From Vespula vulgaris (lineage: Eukaryota > Arthropoda > Insecta > Hymenoptera > Vespidae): 64,000 nucleotides of DNA. Below are positions 23,416 through 35,578 of this stretch, piece by piece. Location of the stretch: NCBI RefSeq assembly GCF_905475345.1, contig NC_066586.1, positions 4,996,400 to 5,060,399 on the forward strand, in the 5' to 3' direction. Position 1 is the stretch's first letter. Every line of letters starts with the position of its first letter. The position numbers and the translations under genes are program-made. A model generated the notes under the pieces. The model worked only from the letters and a program-made list of their open reading frames with translations. It was not told the origin of the DNA and searched no databases.

Positions 23416-23460
23416 TACGACGACGTCCGGAAGGATGCAGGCGGACTGCAAGGAGGAGAA
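23416..23460 (+). CDS. Possible 45-nt exon
   Basis: GCGCTTTTCAACCTCTAAG ends at 23415 and GAA|GTAAGG begins at 23461, bounding 45 nt in phase 0 (YDDVRKDAGGLQGGE). Both sites are fair. The short length makes a chance match likely. Confidence 0.12.
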
Positions 23461-23970
23461 GTAAGGCGAGTTGGAAGAAGAGAAGGAGCAAGAGAAGATG
23501 CTTACGTCCGCTGTAAAGTAGAAATATGTCTGCTGCTACTACGTAAGCAGACCTTCCTCCTCAGCGTTATAAGTTTATACTCCTTTCGTGACTACCTTTT
23601 CTAATATTGTATCTGCCTGGTCGTCCTTCTTTCTTTTCCACGTAATTTTTCTCTTTTTCAGAAATCTTTTCTACCATCGTATTATTCTTAAACACACACG
23701 TACACACACGCGCGTACGCGCATCAAAAGTACACGCTCAAAGTACTTGTAAATATGTACATTTCTGTGTAGACTCGTTGTATCATATAAACCACGTGTAA
23801 ACGTTTGCATAAAATTTTCTCTTCTTTTAATTGAATTCCAAACGATCTTCATTGAGAGAACGTGCATTGTCTCGAAAAAAAAAGAAACGAGCTGGCTCGC
23901 GGTAGTTTTTAAATTATTTTTACAATATAATCAGATTCTAAAGCAGCCTTCCCGGATTCGTCGAGTACGA

Positions 23971-23981
23971 AAGAGAGAGAC

Positions 23982-24030
<49 letters not shown>
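23971..24030. repeat. (GA)n tract
   Basis: Sixty bases of GA with ACA interruptions near the left end. Confidence 0.97.
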
Positions 24031-24250
24031 AGGAAGGGAAGCGGAGAAAAGGTATATTCGGAAAATTACTTCGGCGATTATCACGGACCGGTCCTTTGAA
24101 CGTTGTCGCGGTGTTCGTCATAATCCTTTCAACCGAAAACTTTCTCGCAACACCCCCGACCCTTTTCCACTCGCCGGAAAGATCTTTCTCTACATTCTCT
24201 CATCCCCTCGCTCTCAGTATGCTCCCTTACACTTCCCTTCCTACTTCTTT

Positions 24251-24251
<1 letters not shown>

Positions 24252-24289
<38 letters not shown>
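24252..24289. repeat. (CGA)n trinucleotide array
   Basis: About 12 uninterrupted GAC/CGA units, all CpG-containing. Confidence 0.97.
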
Positions 24290-24290
<1 letters not shown>

Positions 24291-26034
24291 TACGAGAAGC
24301 TCTTTAATGGAGCTTTTCTCTTCTCTGTCCTTGCACCCTTCCACGTTCACCATTCACCTTTAAATTTCTCTCCTTGCTGACTCGCGGCTTAACGGTTCCT
24401 TCCTTTATTTTTGTCGCTTTAAATGCGCGACGAGAAACCCACTAGCACGACGACGACCACCCCTTTTCGTTAGCCATGGACATAGCCATGCTTTTTTTAT
24501 CTTCTCCTTTTTCTTCCTTGAAACATTTCCTTTCAAAAGCGAACCTTTACACCGGACACAATATACTACGTAAGATAAGAGAGAGAATTTATAGCGACCA
24601 TGCCTATCGGCCAGGAACCACGAGTTTCCCTCTTTTTATTCTCCTCTATTCTGAATATTTGGACTCCGAAAATTTGTTCTTCTCGGTCATCTGTATCAAT
24701 TAGGTTTGTTTGATAAGTTACCACGCGCACTTTGAACTTTTGTAATAAATTTTGTCCTAGAGTAATGCAATCATATTTTCGGAATATCCTTGTATAAGCA
24801 TCGATGATAGGAAAGCGAATTACAAGTTGTATAATTTTTCGTCGAAGGGGAAGTAATTGAATAGACTGTACGTTTCTACGGATGCGACATTTTCATCAAC
24901 TACGTTTTGCGTTCTGGCCATTTTCGAAGTGGCGAAAATCGCGGGAAGATTTTCCCTTCGCAACGCTTAACTTTGTTAATGCGAGCTATCTCGGATGTAT
25001 GTATGTATGTTGAACTACGTAGGTATGTGAAAGCCGAGAATATAAGTGAATTTACGATAACCATAATTCCGTGTAAACTACGAGAGAGATTTCCTGTAGT
25101 AGAGAAGGTGGGTATAATTGAATAACCATCGCTATTGCTTTTAAGGCGTACGAGACGAACTGTGGGCAGTATGGCACTTTCGCGACTTAAGAAAGGTCGG
25201 TTGTCCCATTCTCTCGTTTTGTTTCCTCTCCTAGCTTCGAATTAGAATGTCTCTAATTAAAGCCCAATTCGGGGAGCTCAACGAACCACCGGCTTTGTGG
25301 TTACCACTTTCCTCGTTTCTGTCGAGTCCTTTTAATTCTCGTCCGACTCACTTTTCCTGGCCAAGCTCCACGCCAGAAACTATGGCTTCACGGTATAATT
25401 TGTCAGCGCGCTCGTTTTTTACCATTCCTACTCGTTGCCCCGTCCTAATCCCTTTGTTAAGTGCCCGACTCGAGCTTCTCCGCGTACCTACCTACTTGAT
25501 TACCGTCGCTAATTAAAATCGCAAGTACAATGATTTACCTTAACGCGTATCGCGGTTTTCACGTTGAAATCGTGCTACGTCGGAAGCGTTAAATTACATC
25601 GTGATACTCTACGGTTAATTAAAATATTTCGTTTCTACGAAGTGAATTACGATCGGCGAAAAGGACGACGATTCACGACGATGTAAAATAGATTATGTTC
25701 ATTGTTACATCGAAATTTGTATTTTAAATTGTATTCGATATTCTCATCGTATTTCTTTATACGCGATTTCATCTCGTGCGTATATATTTATCTCTACGAG
25801 AATGACGGTAAATCCTTACAGATGTTTCCCGTATTCGTTATCTTTCGTCAAAATTCTCTTTCTTTTTGTCTGTATTTTTTCTTGCGAAAAACTCATTCCA
25901 TTTCCGTTGCGATCGATAACTTTGCGAAAGTAAGATCTATCGTACGAAAATTTTGCTTTTTTGCTTTATACAGCTTAAGTACGTTTCATTCTCTCTCTCT
26001 CTCTCTCTATCTCTATTTTTTTCTGTAAAGAACG

Positions 26035-26067
26035 CTACGTTATGTTACGTTACGTTACGTTACGTTA
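26035..26067. repeat. (TTACG)n pentanucleotide repeat
   Basis: Five to six TTACG/TTATG units. This is not the insect telomere unit TTAGG. Confidence 0.93.
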
Positions 26068-26841
26068 AATTCAGTTTTCTAATTAACAAAGCCATAGTTT
26101 TTCTTCTTTTTGTATCAACGTTTCGACGCTAGGCAGATAATCCTTTTTTGTGACAAAGGGAAAGTATTGGACATGACAAAGAGATTCTCTCAGAGGATAG
26201 GACATGAGAGGGATAGACTCTTCAAACGAAAGAGAAACTTTTGGCATTTCATTGTTCTTATTACTCCTAGGCGAGTAAGTAAGTACATTAATTGCCAATC
26301 TCTGCAACTGAAGTGACGATCGATTAATTGCGGTGATACTAATAATAGACTGGATGAGTCAACTCGATTCTCTAATAAATATGCATGTCATTCTTGATGA
26401 GTCTCCATCATCTTTTTTGTTCTTTCTTTTTTGTTATTGCCACGCGAGAAAAAGTTTCAACCTTTAGTTTTTTTCTCTTTGTCACAGTCCTCGTTATTTT
26501 CGTGAAGAGATAAAAAAGAAAAGATTATCGAGGGCAAAAATAGCAAACAAAGCGGTCGACGCTCTCTTTATGTCCTTATTTTTGTTAAAATCGAACGATC
26601 AAAACATACACAGACACAATGAAACTTCGACGGAAGAAAAGTAATTCGAGAGAATTTTTTTTAATTTCTTTTATTGCTCGGAGATCGTTGACCTTTCACG
26701 TTAAGAAAGACACTTTAAATAATATCAGATGTTTTCGAGAAAAAGAAAGGAGGTCATCTCCAAAGAAAATGTTTTTGATTCTTTTAAGACGTCTTTTAAA
26801 ACGATATTACATTCGACGAATGCGTTAAATTTTTAATTTCC

Positions 26842-27003
26842 TTGTTCGCTTGCCCGTTCGTTCGTTCATTCGTTCGTTCGTCTGTCCGTCCGTCTGTTCG
26901 TTCGTTCGTTCGTTCGTTCGTTCGTTCGTTCGTTCGTTCGTTCGTTCGTTCGTTCGTTCGTTGGTTGGTTCGTTCGTCCGTTCATTCGTTCATTCGTTCG
27001 TCC
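26842..27003. repeat. (TTCG)n tetranucleotide array
   Basis: About 40 units of TTCG with scattered TTCA, GTCC and TTGG variants. On the minus strand it encodes repeated T-N-E-R in a chance ORF. Confidence 0.97.
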
Positions 27004-27882
27004 TGACGGAATATCGATAATGGTTATCCAACTCCCGATATACCGACAGCTCCGCCAGAATTCACTTATACGGTTATCGTTCGTATATCTATATACGGGG
27101 AAAACGTGACGTACGATCGAGATTAATGAACGTATCGATGTGAGAGAATCTTGAAAGATTTGATACCCGAACACTAGATGTTGGTCTCTCATAACGCGGC
27201 GTAAAAAGTGATAGATTGTTGGATATGCAGTTACGTTAGATACATCTTAACGATCCAAACGTGTTTTGAAAACAAATTCGAACATTGGGCGAAGAAAAAT
27301 TTTTCATCCCAAAATAAATTTTCATTAATAATACAAATCCAATTAACTTTCTGTCCGGTCTGACCGGGTAAATCTAAATAAAGCTTAAGATGAATTTAAC
27401 AAGCTACGCTTGATTATTCAAGATTATTATGCATTTTCCGTAGTCGATAAATTAATTAATTAAACTGCACGTTCCAGATGAGAAAATTCATAAATTTACG
27501 CTTGTTCAATACGTTAGATATAGCAACGCTAGAAAAACAATTTTATAGTTGTGGGTAACCAGAGAGACGAGGACGATCGACTCGACTATCGGAATCTTTA
27601 GGAGCTTCGAAGAAATTAGCGCGCGAAGCCTTTTCAATTTCTTAATTGGTGCTAGGTAAAAGCTGCTACGCTTCCAATTCTCCACTGCGAAGAAGCCACT
27701 TGGGAAGTTGAGAAACGTCTTAACGCATTGGCGATAAGTATAAACGGGGACACGTCGTGTTGAAAAGTTTTTTAAGTTTCTCGGAAGCAGTGTTCGTGGT
27801 TCGTGATAATCCTGATAGAGGAAATGGGTAAACGGAAAGAGAAGGAGAACTAGCCAATGAGAGAATTTGTATACGTGAAGGA

Positions 27883-27906
27883 GAGAAAGAGAGAGAGAGA
27901 GAAAAA
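27883..27906. repeat. Short (GA)n tract
   Basis: GAGAGAAAGAGAGAGAGAGAG. Confidence 0.9.
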
Positions 27907-28112
27907 GCAATAAACGGCAGGACAACGAGGTCGGGTACAAGAGATAACAAGCTCCATCGCATCCGAAGGGGCGACCGCCGCGTTACCGATGCACCTGGGA
28001 TCGCGCGCGCACTCACGTAGAGAAACACCGGACACCGGAGTTGCTGCGTACACACGCTACTTGTGTAGCGTAGCTATAGTCTACATGAACGAAGACAATG
28101 ACGAGCACGCGC

Positions 28113-28300
28113 CTATACGTGGCTGAATGGAGACGGATAAACGGCGGTGAAGCTGACCGTGCCGACAGATCCGGTATCTAGAATGTTCGGGAGGGTGTAT
28201 TGTTGATTGTGGGCAACGATCGGAAATGAACCGATCATCCGGTGCAGCCGCCGTTTGGCCCTGACGTACGGTACGCTCGATAGAACTTCTCTTCCCCTTC
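28113..28300 (-). CDS. Coding-like block, end of a minus-strand frame
   Basis: The minus frame ending with TAG at 28113 reads SSVPYVRAKRRLHRMIGSFP and then IVAHNQQYTLPNILDTGSVG, ending SFTAVYPSPFSHV. Third positions are about two-thirds G/C by hand count. Upstream the frame runs into a GA-rich repeat with no pyrimidine tract, so no acceptor can be placed; a start at the internal Met (MIGSFP) is possible. Plus-strand frames are open over part of the block. The product is unknown and the block may be regulatory. Confidence 0.15.
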
Positions 28301-28330
28301 TACCTTTGTCTAGCCACGTCCTGTTCTGAT

Positions 28331-28372
28331 TCTCTCTCTCTCTCTTTCTCTTTCTCTTTCTCTCTATCTCTT
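28331..28372. repeat. (CT)n / CTTT tract
   Basis: CTCTCTCTCTCTC followed by TTTCTC repeats. Confidence 0.93.
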
Positions 28373-29439
28373 CATCTGATATCATACATTGGACAATGTT
28401 TCGTTGCAAATCGTTTCTCGATATTCATTCTTGCCGACAAAAAACAAAAAAAAAAAAAGAAGAAATATTCTCTTGATTTGCTTTAATCGATATAATCGAA
28501 TCGATCCCTCCGACAGTTTTCAGTTAAAACTAGGAACTATCTTTTCATAATGTTCTCTTCGTCGTCATATATGTAAGAACCGTCGCGACGATGGAAAGTT
28601 TACACATAAGATTATGCAGGACGATTCGAGATAATACGTCGATTCTTCGAGTAAGAGAGCCTCTATGAACGTTAGTTCGGCTCTTAACGGTTATGAGACT
28701 ATGAGAACTAAGGCGTAGCAGGTATGCGAACCAATGAGAAGCCCATTCGCAAGATATTGGAAGTCAAAGTAGGAGAGTTCGAGCCTTGGAAAAGAGAAGA
28801 CAATGTTTCTTCCGGTTGAGATCGCACGCTGGATGATCGCGATAACGAGGCTAGTAGAACTTTAATTGATCGTTCGATCGTCGTTTAGAATAGAATTTCA
28901 AGAGAAACGTTTCGAATCGTTACGATTAAACGTAACGATTTTAAAACTGTACGATCAGGTTTCAAGATGATCTTTGATGAATATGACGATTTCTTTCTTT
29001 TTTTTTTTTTTTTTTTTAAGAGGCAATAGAATCTAAGAAAAACCTGTAAAAGATCGAACGAGAGGAGTGTCTCGATAGTGCTGAAGATAACGGAAGTTCG
29101 ATTGGATAGTGCGGAGCAGCCTTTTTTTGCTTTTCATTCGTGTTCTCCTCGAATACGCTGGCCGATGCCATTGGCTATAGGGAAATAATAAACAAAAGTT
29201 TGCACGAAAACTTTGGTTTTAAAATGATATTAGCGTAAGGTAGGTGCAGAAAATCCTCGAGAGTTTCCGCGTTGGATACGGTCAACGTTGCTGTTCGAAA
29301 GAAGAAGGTGGAAAAGGAGATGCTGAGAAAGGAGAGTAGAAAAGAGGAGGAAAGATACAAAGTAATGATAAACTTCCGAACAATCCTTCGCTGGGCGACT
29401 GTCTGCGAGTCTTTTTCTCTTCTTCTGTTTTTTCTTTCC

Positions 29440-29516
29440 TTCTATCTTTTCCTTCTGCTTCTTCTGCTCCTTCTTTTTCTGCTCCTTCTTCTTCTTCTTC
29501 TTCTTCTTCTTTACTC
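29440..29516. repeat. (CTT)n-rich pyrimidine tract
   Basis: CTTCTGCTCCTTCTTTTTCTG variants followed by about nine CTT units. Confidence 0.94.
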
Positions 29517-30509
29517 CCTTTTTTTCTTATTCTCGTGCACTTTCCTTCTTCTCTTTGCTCCCAGTTTCTTTTTCATCATGTTCAACTCTAACTTCACGTT
29601 CTTTCTCTATCTTTCTCTCAAGTTTCGAGGTACGTTCGTAGAAATTCATCCGTGCACGCTCCTCCATCCGTATCTTCGAAAAACCCTCGGGATCAACTGC
29701 TTTCATGGGAATCCCTAGACTGCCGCACGGCGGTTCGCAGCCAAACCTTCCCGATATTCGAGATGTTTTTCGTGTAACCTACCTCTCCCGACTTCCGTAC
29801 CTCTTCTCTTTCGATCACTGCCGCGAGCTTCTCAGAAGCGCGAAATGCCTCTTCTTTTATTTTTCTCTTTACTTTTTTGATACTGCATCTCAGTTATATT
29901 CCGAAGTCTAGACTATGGAGGTATATTCTAACATGCCTTAAGCTTTTCTACCAGAGACAGCAAGATATCATAGAGTTTCTCTATGAGTCGTTGTAAGAGA
30001 GCGTATAACACGTGAGGGATATCCTTTATACGTTTTTAGTGAAATGTTCGAAATAAATCCAATAGAACGTTTTCCCTATAATTTATACATACGTACATAC
30101 ATATATACATACATATATATACATATGAATGTAAGTTTCTCCTTAAAAATCAATTCCGTATAAACGTTTTACAATTATTTTTCTTTGTTTTTTGTTTTTT
30201 CTTTTCTTTTTTAATTTTTCATTTAAATATCATAATCCGGATGTTTTTGTTAACGCAAAAACATTCGTTGTCTCGTCGGTCCGATGAATTCTTTGGTATT
30301 CTTAGAATATGTGGAAGAAAAAATACGAGCTGATACGAGTAAACAGCATCGTCTGATAAAGAGACTCCTCATTACGTCGTAGAACGCACGATGCAATTAG
30401 CGAAGTGTAGCCCAGCGGGAACATTACTCATTATACATTGTCTTCGGGTCTGCCTGCGGCCAACCGATGTACCAACCGAAGCGTCACAACGTCATGATTT
30501 CATTAGGAA

Positions 30510-30545
30510 GAAAGGAAGAAAGAAAGAAAGAAAGAAAGAAAGAGA
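30510..30545. repeat. (GAAA)n repeat
   Basis: About eight GAAA units. Confidence 0.92.
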
Positions 30546-30836
30546 GGAAAGAAGGCTCGTTAGTTTCCACTTCGTTTCGATGACGAACGATTGTTTTAAG
30601 AATTAAAAAGAAAAAAAAAACAATCAATCACGATCCAGCATTTGCTGGTCTCCTTTCTGTAATCTCGAAAAACATGGTTACAAATGCATTTTCTCAAAAA
30701 TCAAACGAGTTAATTGACTCTTCTCGAATTCGTCTAATAGTTCATTTTCTATTTCAATTTATTTTTTAACGATGAACATCGCAGCTACGATAAAAGGTTA
30801 ATTTAAAAATATATTTGTTCCATTTCTCTCCCGTCT

Positions 30837-30837
<1 letters not shown>

Positions 30838-30864
<27 letters not shown>
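30838..30864. repeat. (CT)n tract
   Basis: About 12 CT units with a short T interruption. Confidence 0.93.
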
Positions 30865-30868
<4 letters not shown>

Positions 30869-31111
30869 TTCGTATCCAAGTTATTATAAACATAATAGTA
30901 AAGAATTAAATTAGCTGTCTATCCAATTATCCGCTCGACGAGACTTACTACGTTGAAAAATCCATTGAGGAAATTATTAGTTTTCTTTATCTGCCACTCT
31001 TTTCCCTTCTCTCCTTCCCACAGATTTTTTTTCTCCTCTCGTTTTCGCGCATCTTACTCTTTATAAGTTGCGATAAAAATATTTAAAGAATTTTCTCCGA
31101 CAAGATATACG

Positions 31112-31348
31112 ATGTTCCAACGAGACTTTGTCGATAGAACGGACGAGAGGCAACTGCAAGTAGGACGTGATCTTTGCCCGTTGCTGGTTGAATTTTGTTC
31201 TTCTCTACGAGAACAGACATTTTATTACAGTGGGTTATTAGAAAAGTTTTGTTCATTGCGTGACAAGCTTACTCTTGAAACTACCCCACGAGAGTTCGCG
31301 CGATTTTGTATCTTGATAAACGGACCGTTGAAATTTCGCTTGGTGTAA
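31112..31348 (+). CDS. 78-codon ORF without low complexity
   Basis: Reads MFQRDFVDRTDERQLQVGRD and continues as a mixed, non-repetitive sequence to TAA, just before a long AT array. Third-position G/C is not raised (about 42% by hand count) and there is no recognisable domain or promoter. Listed because it is compositionally normal; most likely fortuitous. Confidence 0.08.
   Translation: MFQRDFVDRTDERQLQVGRDLCPLLVEFCSSLREQTFYYSGLLEKFCSLRDKLTLETTPREFARFCILINGPLKFRLV

Positions 31349-31350
<2 letters not shown>

Positions 31351-31399
<49 letters not shown>
31351..31399. repeat. (TA)n microsatellite
   Basis: About 24 uninterrupted TA units. Confidence 0.97.
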
Positions 31400-31405
<6 letters not shown>

Positions 31406-31682
31406 ATTTCATTTAACACCGCGCGTTTCATGGAGTTTTATCGCTGTCCAACTTCGTGACATCATTATAATGTATGTAACCGCGCGCAGTACTAGGAAAT
31501 TTAAACCATTCGCTTTATTCGGTAGTAACCGAAAATGATAGACGAGTCGGTTTTATTGTTCATAATTGCTCGTAAATTTCGTGCGTCTCTATGATAATCG
31601 TATGGCTATAGCGGATGTTTTAATTCGGTGTGGGGGTTGATTCTTCTTGTTCGCGAGTTTACGGAACTTACAATGGTGGTAA

Positions 31683-31710
31683 AATCTGACAAAGTTTTGT
31701 CATTTCCTAC
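31683..31710 (+). promoter_or_regulatory. Candidate recursive splice site, third (weak)
   Basis: GTTTTGTCATTTCCTACAG ends at 31704 and abuts GTAATC at 31705. The tract is short and the donor intermediate. It is listed because it lies in the same inferred intron and strand as the two better sites. Confidence 0.18.
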
Positions 31711-32335
31711 AGGTAATCGAAATTTAACGTTATAATATTTCCGAGATACGTCATTAATCATTTCGACATCCATAGCCCTCCGATTGTTCGCCTTCGAATA
31801 ACATCCCATTGGGAAAAGCGTTATTCTATTTTTAAGGTTGCTTCGCACAGTTCGATTAAATCACACTTTCGTAATTTACATTAGAGAAGTTATGTATGAC
31901 GGATTGTCGAATGAATTGAGATTGGAAATTTATAAATGTGTATATTTAAATGACATAAAATAATGTTTATCCTGATCAATATTAATATGTATTTTGTATG
32001 TTATGTATGTATATATTTGTATATTAATATGTAATGTATTTTTAAAGTCGAGTAACAGAGAGGATGGAAGAATACTCGTGAAAGAGAGAAAAACGTGAGA
32101 AATCGTTCGTCGATTTAATTATGAAACAAAACAAAAAGAAAATTTAAGAAACGCAGTCGGAATTGGGGCGAGAAGAAAAATTCAAAGTTTTCCAATGGCA
32201 GGAAGGGGGTGGAATCGAATTTTAGAAAGAATGAAAAGAACGAAGAGGTATGCAAAGAGGTGGCGTTCGCACACTCAGGGGTGTTACTAATTAGGAAACT
32301 TGGGTGATTAAACGCGGGCTACGTCGAAGAGGGTC

Positions 32336-32497
32336 TCACGAGGGTGTCTCCGTGATGCCACGTTCTGCTCGATCCAACACACTGCCAACGTCCTGAATCG
32401 GCTCGTGGACCTCTGTCACCCTCTCGAGGTCGACGGAGTTAAGATAGGTTGAGATGGGTGGACGTGGATGGAGGTACGTGGTAGTTAGAGAATGACA
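32336..32497 (-). CDS. Candidate 3'-terminal coding exon, 53 codons
   Basis: On the minus strand a strong acceptor (CATTCCTTTCTCTCTAACAG, CAG at 32498-32500) opens into 53 codons ending in TGA. The peptide begins CHSLTTTYLHPRPPISTYLN, then SVDLERVTEVHEPIQDVGSV and LDRAERGITETPS. Third-position G/C is about 60% by hand count, well above the surroundings. No AATAAA is visible within 300 nt past the stop, and no upstream partner exon was identified. A plus-strand frame of 46 codons overlaps. It could be a conserved non-coding block instead. Confidence 0.22.
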   Translation of the reverse strand, partial: CHSLTTTYLHPRPPISTYLNSVDLERVTEVHEPIQDVGSVLDRAERGITETPS

Positions 32498-33267
32498 CTG
32501 TTAGAGAGAAAGGAATGAGAAGCAATGACTTATACGGTACGCTTATAATTTTGAATTACGACGTTCGTGACGGCACGACGTCTACGTGACTATGAAATTA
32601 GCCCTCATGAATCATCCATCCTATCGCTAGGTCACAATTCACCAATGTAATGCTTTCGTGCGTCGATTAGAATCCGATATGTATCGATATGAAGCTAATG
32701 GGAAAGAAACCGAGTCGTAATTCAGGAGAAACTTTTTATCGTCGAGTATTTCGTAAAAGAAGAAAAGTTAAAAAATAGACCATGTTGTACGTTGTTCTTT
32801 TATAATTTTCTTTCTTTTTCTTTTTTTTTTTTTGGATTGATGTTGTTCTGATGGAAGTAACAGATGATTATTTTGTTCCTTGACGAACCCTTCTCTCCTC
32901 TTTCTTTTCTTCTAGTTTGTTTCAAGGGGAAGTAGAACATTCATCCCTGTCGCTCGTAAAGAATCGCACGGACTCGTAAGGAGCTTAGGTAACAAACGAC
33001 AGAGTCGTATTTCTATCTGCTCAGAAAAATAGAGTTTATTCGAACGCGTCGAATATCGATACGCCATCCGTGAATCCGGTGGTGGAAAATTTGCCGCATC
33101 TGCAACCAACCACAACCGAAGAAAAGTGCGAGCCGTGGCGGCTTGCATTGCGTTCTATTTTAACGAGGTAAAGTTAAAGCTACGACGCTTTAACTTTAAA
33201 CGCTCGATAAAAGACTTATGAAAACCGCTCTTTCATCTCCTCTTTCTCCTTCCATCTACTCGTTTTC

Positions 33268-33310
33268 TTTTTCTCTCTCTTTCTCTCTCTCTCTCTCTCG
33301 CTCTCTTTTT
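33268..33310. repeat. (CT)n tract
   Basis: CT-rich run just before the acceptor-like sequence at 33327. Confidence 0.95.
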
Positions 33311-33327
33311 CACTTTCTTACTCCAAG

Positions 33328-33409
33328 AAGCAATTTTGTTATCGTCTTGAAGCTCTTTAAAATTCAACATGACTTTAACCTGTACCTCCGTGATGCCAGC
33401 GATCTCAAG
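33328..33409 (+). CDS. Possible 82-nt exon behind a very long CT tract
   Basis: About 60 bases of CT-rich DNA end in TTTCTTACTCCAAG (33327). One of three frames is open through to a moderate donor, AAG|GTATCT (33410), and reads SNFVIVLKLFKIQHDFNLYL then RDASDLK. The CT tract is a microsatellite, so the acceptor could be accidental. The reverse strand is also open. Confidence 0.13.
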
Positions 33410-34544
33410 GTATCTTAATGCGTACAAAAGTCAGTTAACTCGAAGAAAGTTTAATCGCTATGCAAAAATAACCGCTTCTTAACTTCGTTCCTAAGCTTCC
33501 GACGTTCATTCGAGAAATATTATTTTTTTTAACTATCGTTGTTCGCCGTTAATGGGCACTAAGAACACATAAATGGTATCTCGTAATATATTCTTGCTAC
33601 TCATAAAAAAATCTTTCTTTTTTTTGTTTTTGTTTTAAATAATTCATCGAAATAATAAATGGAAAGGGACAGCGAGGAAGAAGTTAAAGAACGAGGCGCG
33701 ATATCAATTTTTGTTGGTTAAATAAAATAAAGATTTCGGTCAAAGGTTAGATCGTATTTTCAATATTCGATGAGATAAAGATAGAATTTTGAACAGGCAA
33801 AGGTCTTAGCGAACTTGAATGGACGTATCTTTTGCGTGTTTTCGTAAATTCCCACGTCAAAGTACGACAAGCGTATAATATATCACGTTGGTCCGCCGAT
33901 GGAAAGGCAAAATTGTCAAAGTTTGCAACTGTTCTAGGCCCTTTCTCTTGGCTTCTTCTTTTTTTACTTTTTCTATCCTATATTTCTCTTCCTTTCTTCG
34001 AAGGCACCCGATCGGTTATATACACGTAAGCGCGTGTACGTACGTACGTCGATCGTCGTAATATTTCACCGGCTTGAACTCTCGCATGCAAAGTATTCCA
34101 GTTTTACACAATTCCTTTACTCTTTCCACATCCCCTTTCCCTTCTCCCCATTCCCCTTTATTCGTCATCTTCCAAACACCCATTATTCTCTTTTCGTATC
34201 TTGGAAGATCGTATAAAAGGTCGCTACTAAAAGTTTCCCGTTTCGTCGAATTAAATTCGCGGCTTCTCGCTCGCAGAAAGGAAAACAATTTTTCGATAAA
34301 AATTCGAATAGGATTAGAAGTCTTGTTGAAATTACTTTCGTTAATATTATCGACCAGCCGAACCTCGAACGCGAGATATAAACGGGTTCTGTTATTTCTT
34401 TATAATCTCGATTCGCAGGTTAATCGGAAGAGTCTTCACGGTTAGTGCGAGGAAATTCTCAAGAGAAAGAGAGAGAGAGAAAACGAGAGTTAGGGGAGAA
34501 AAAGCAAAAAGATAAAAGAGCTAGTGTGTGTGTTATGTATGTGC

Positions 34545-34580
34545 AAGAGAGAGAGAGAGGGGGGGGGGGGGGAGGGGAGA
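34545..34580. repeat. (GA)n followed by a G14 run
   Basis: Seven to eight GA units followed by 14 consecutive G (34559-34572), then AGGGGAG. A homopolymer of G this long is rare in AT-rich insect DNA. Confidence 0.96.
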
Positions 34581-35578
34581 GAAAGAGAGTACACTTTGCG
34601 ATAATGAGAATGTGTATCCCAATCGCTTTCTCCTTAATTGTTTCCCTCGGCGATTCGGACGGAGTAATAAACGTTTAGGAGGGGGGGAAAGAGAGGTCGA
34701 TAAGTGGAAAGGAGTTTTTCTTTTCTCTCTGTCTCTGTCTCTCTTACGCTCGTAGTTCCATTCACGGTGATTCTTTCATAAAATAAATGAACTCGACGAA
34801 CGTGAGCGAACTGAATCACGAGACACGTCGGTAAAAAGCTTGATTGAGAACTTTGCGGATTAGGGGGTGAACGAATGGAGTAACAAAAATGATTGGCTTC
34901 CTCTCTCCGTAACTATTCTTTCCCTTTCTCCCCTCTCTCTTTTTATCTTTCTCTCTTTCCTCCTTCGTGCATCATTCTTTTACGATCAACGAACAGAATA
35001 TACGTAGTCGTTCCTTCTCCGATCGGATCAAGGTGATTTGCATTTAATCGATATGCGAAGCCCGAGTAAGAGAAGCTCACGAAGAAAACCATCGATCCTG
35101 ATAAAAGGAGGTAGTGAAATTCGAAATCGCAGCCGGCTCACATCCAGGATAATCCGAAGTGACCACAATGCAACGGTTGATGCATGGTAGGTCCGACAGG
35201 GCATTGGTCATCCTGACACGGATATATCGCAAAGCCTACATTACTACTCTCTAACCTAAACTACAGTACGGTACTCGTCCGTTTCGTGGAAGCTGCGAGA
35301 CGTCATTAAGATTTGTTTGTCGAGCACCGTTTACGGTGCGAGCCTCTTTAATAGGGCACCCTAATTAGCAAGTTCCTACGCCGGATCAAAAGAATTATCA
35401 TAAAAAGTCATTGCTAACTTTTATCGTATATCGTGTCGCGTCAACTTTGGATTTCGCCAAGAAGCTTTTGCACCGAAGAAAAAGAACAGAAAGGTTTCGT
35501 TCTCTCGACGATACCGATTAGAAATTTAACTTTCGCGACAAAGAAAAGCCATCGAAGTACATAAGTAGTAGTATCCAG

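Larger units (their letters stand above)
20700..28112. other. Intron-like DNA rich in microsatellites
   Basis: Contains the CT, GA, GAC, TTACG and TTCG arrays listed below. A GC-richer patch at 27940-28100 has a strong minus donor-like CTAC|GTGAGTG near 28015 but no matching acceptor or bias. I see no other gene. Confidence 0.45.

Noticed and set aside
24705..24750. TTAGGTTTGTTTGATAAGTT resembles a mariner terminal repeat
   Set aside because: No matching inverted end, no transposase fragment and no TA target duplication could be found nearby.
26035..26067. Possible interstitial telomere repeat
   Set aside because: The unit is TTACG, not TTAGG, and only five to six copies occur.
26866..27192. 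108-codon minus ORF with repeated T-N-E-R
   Set aside because: A four-base repeat gives a 12-base coding period in every frame; it is an artefact of the TTCG array.
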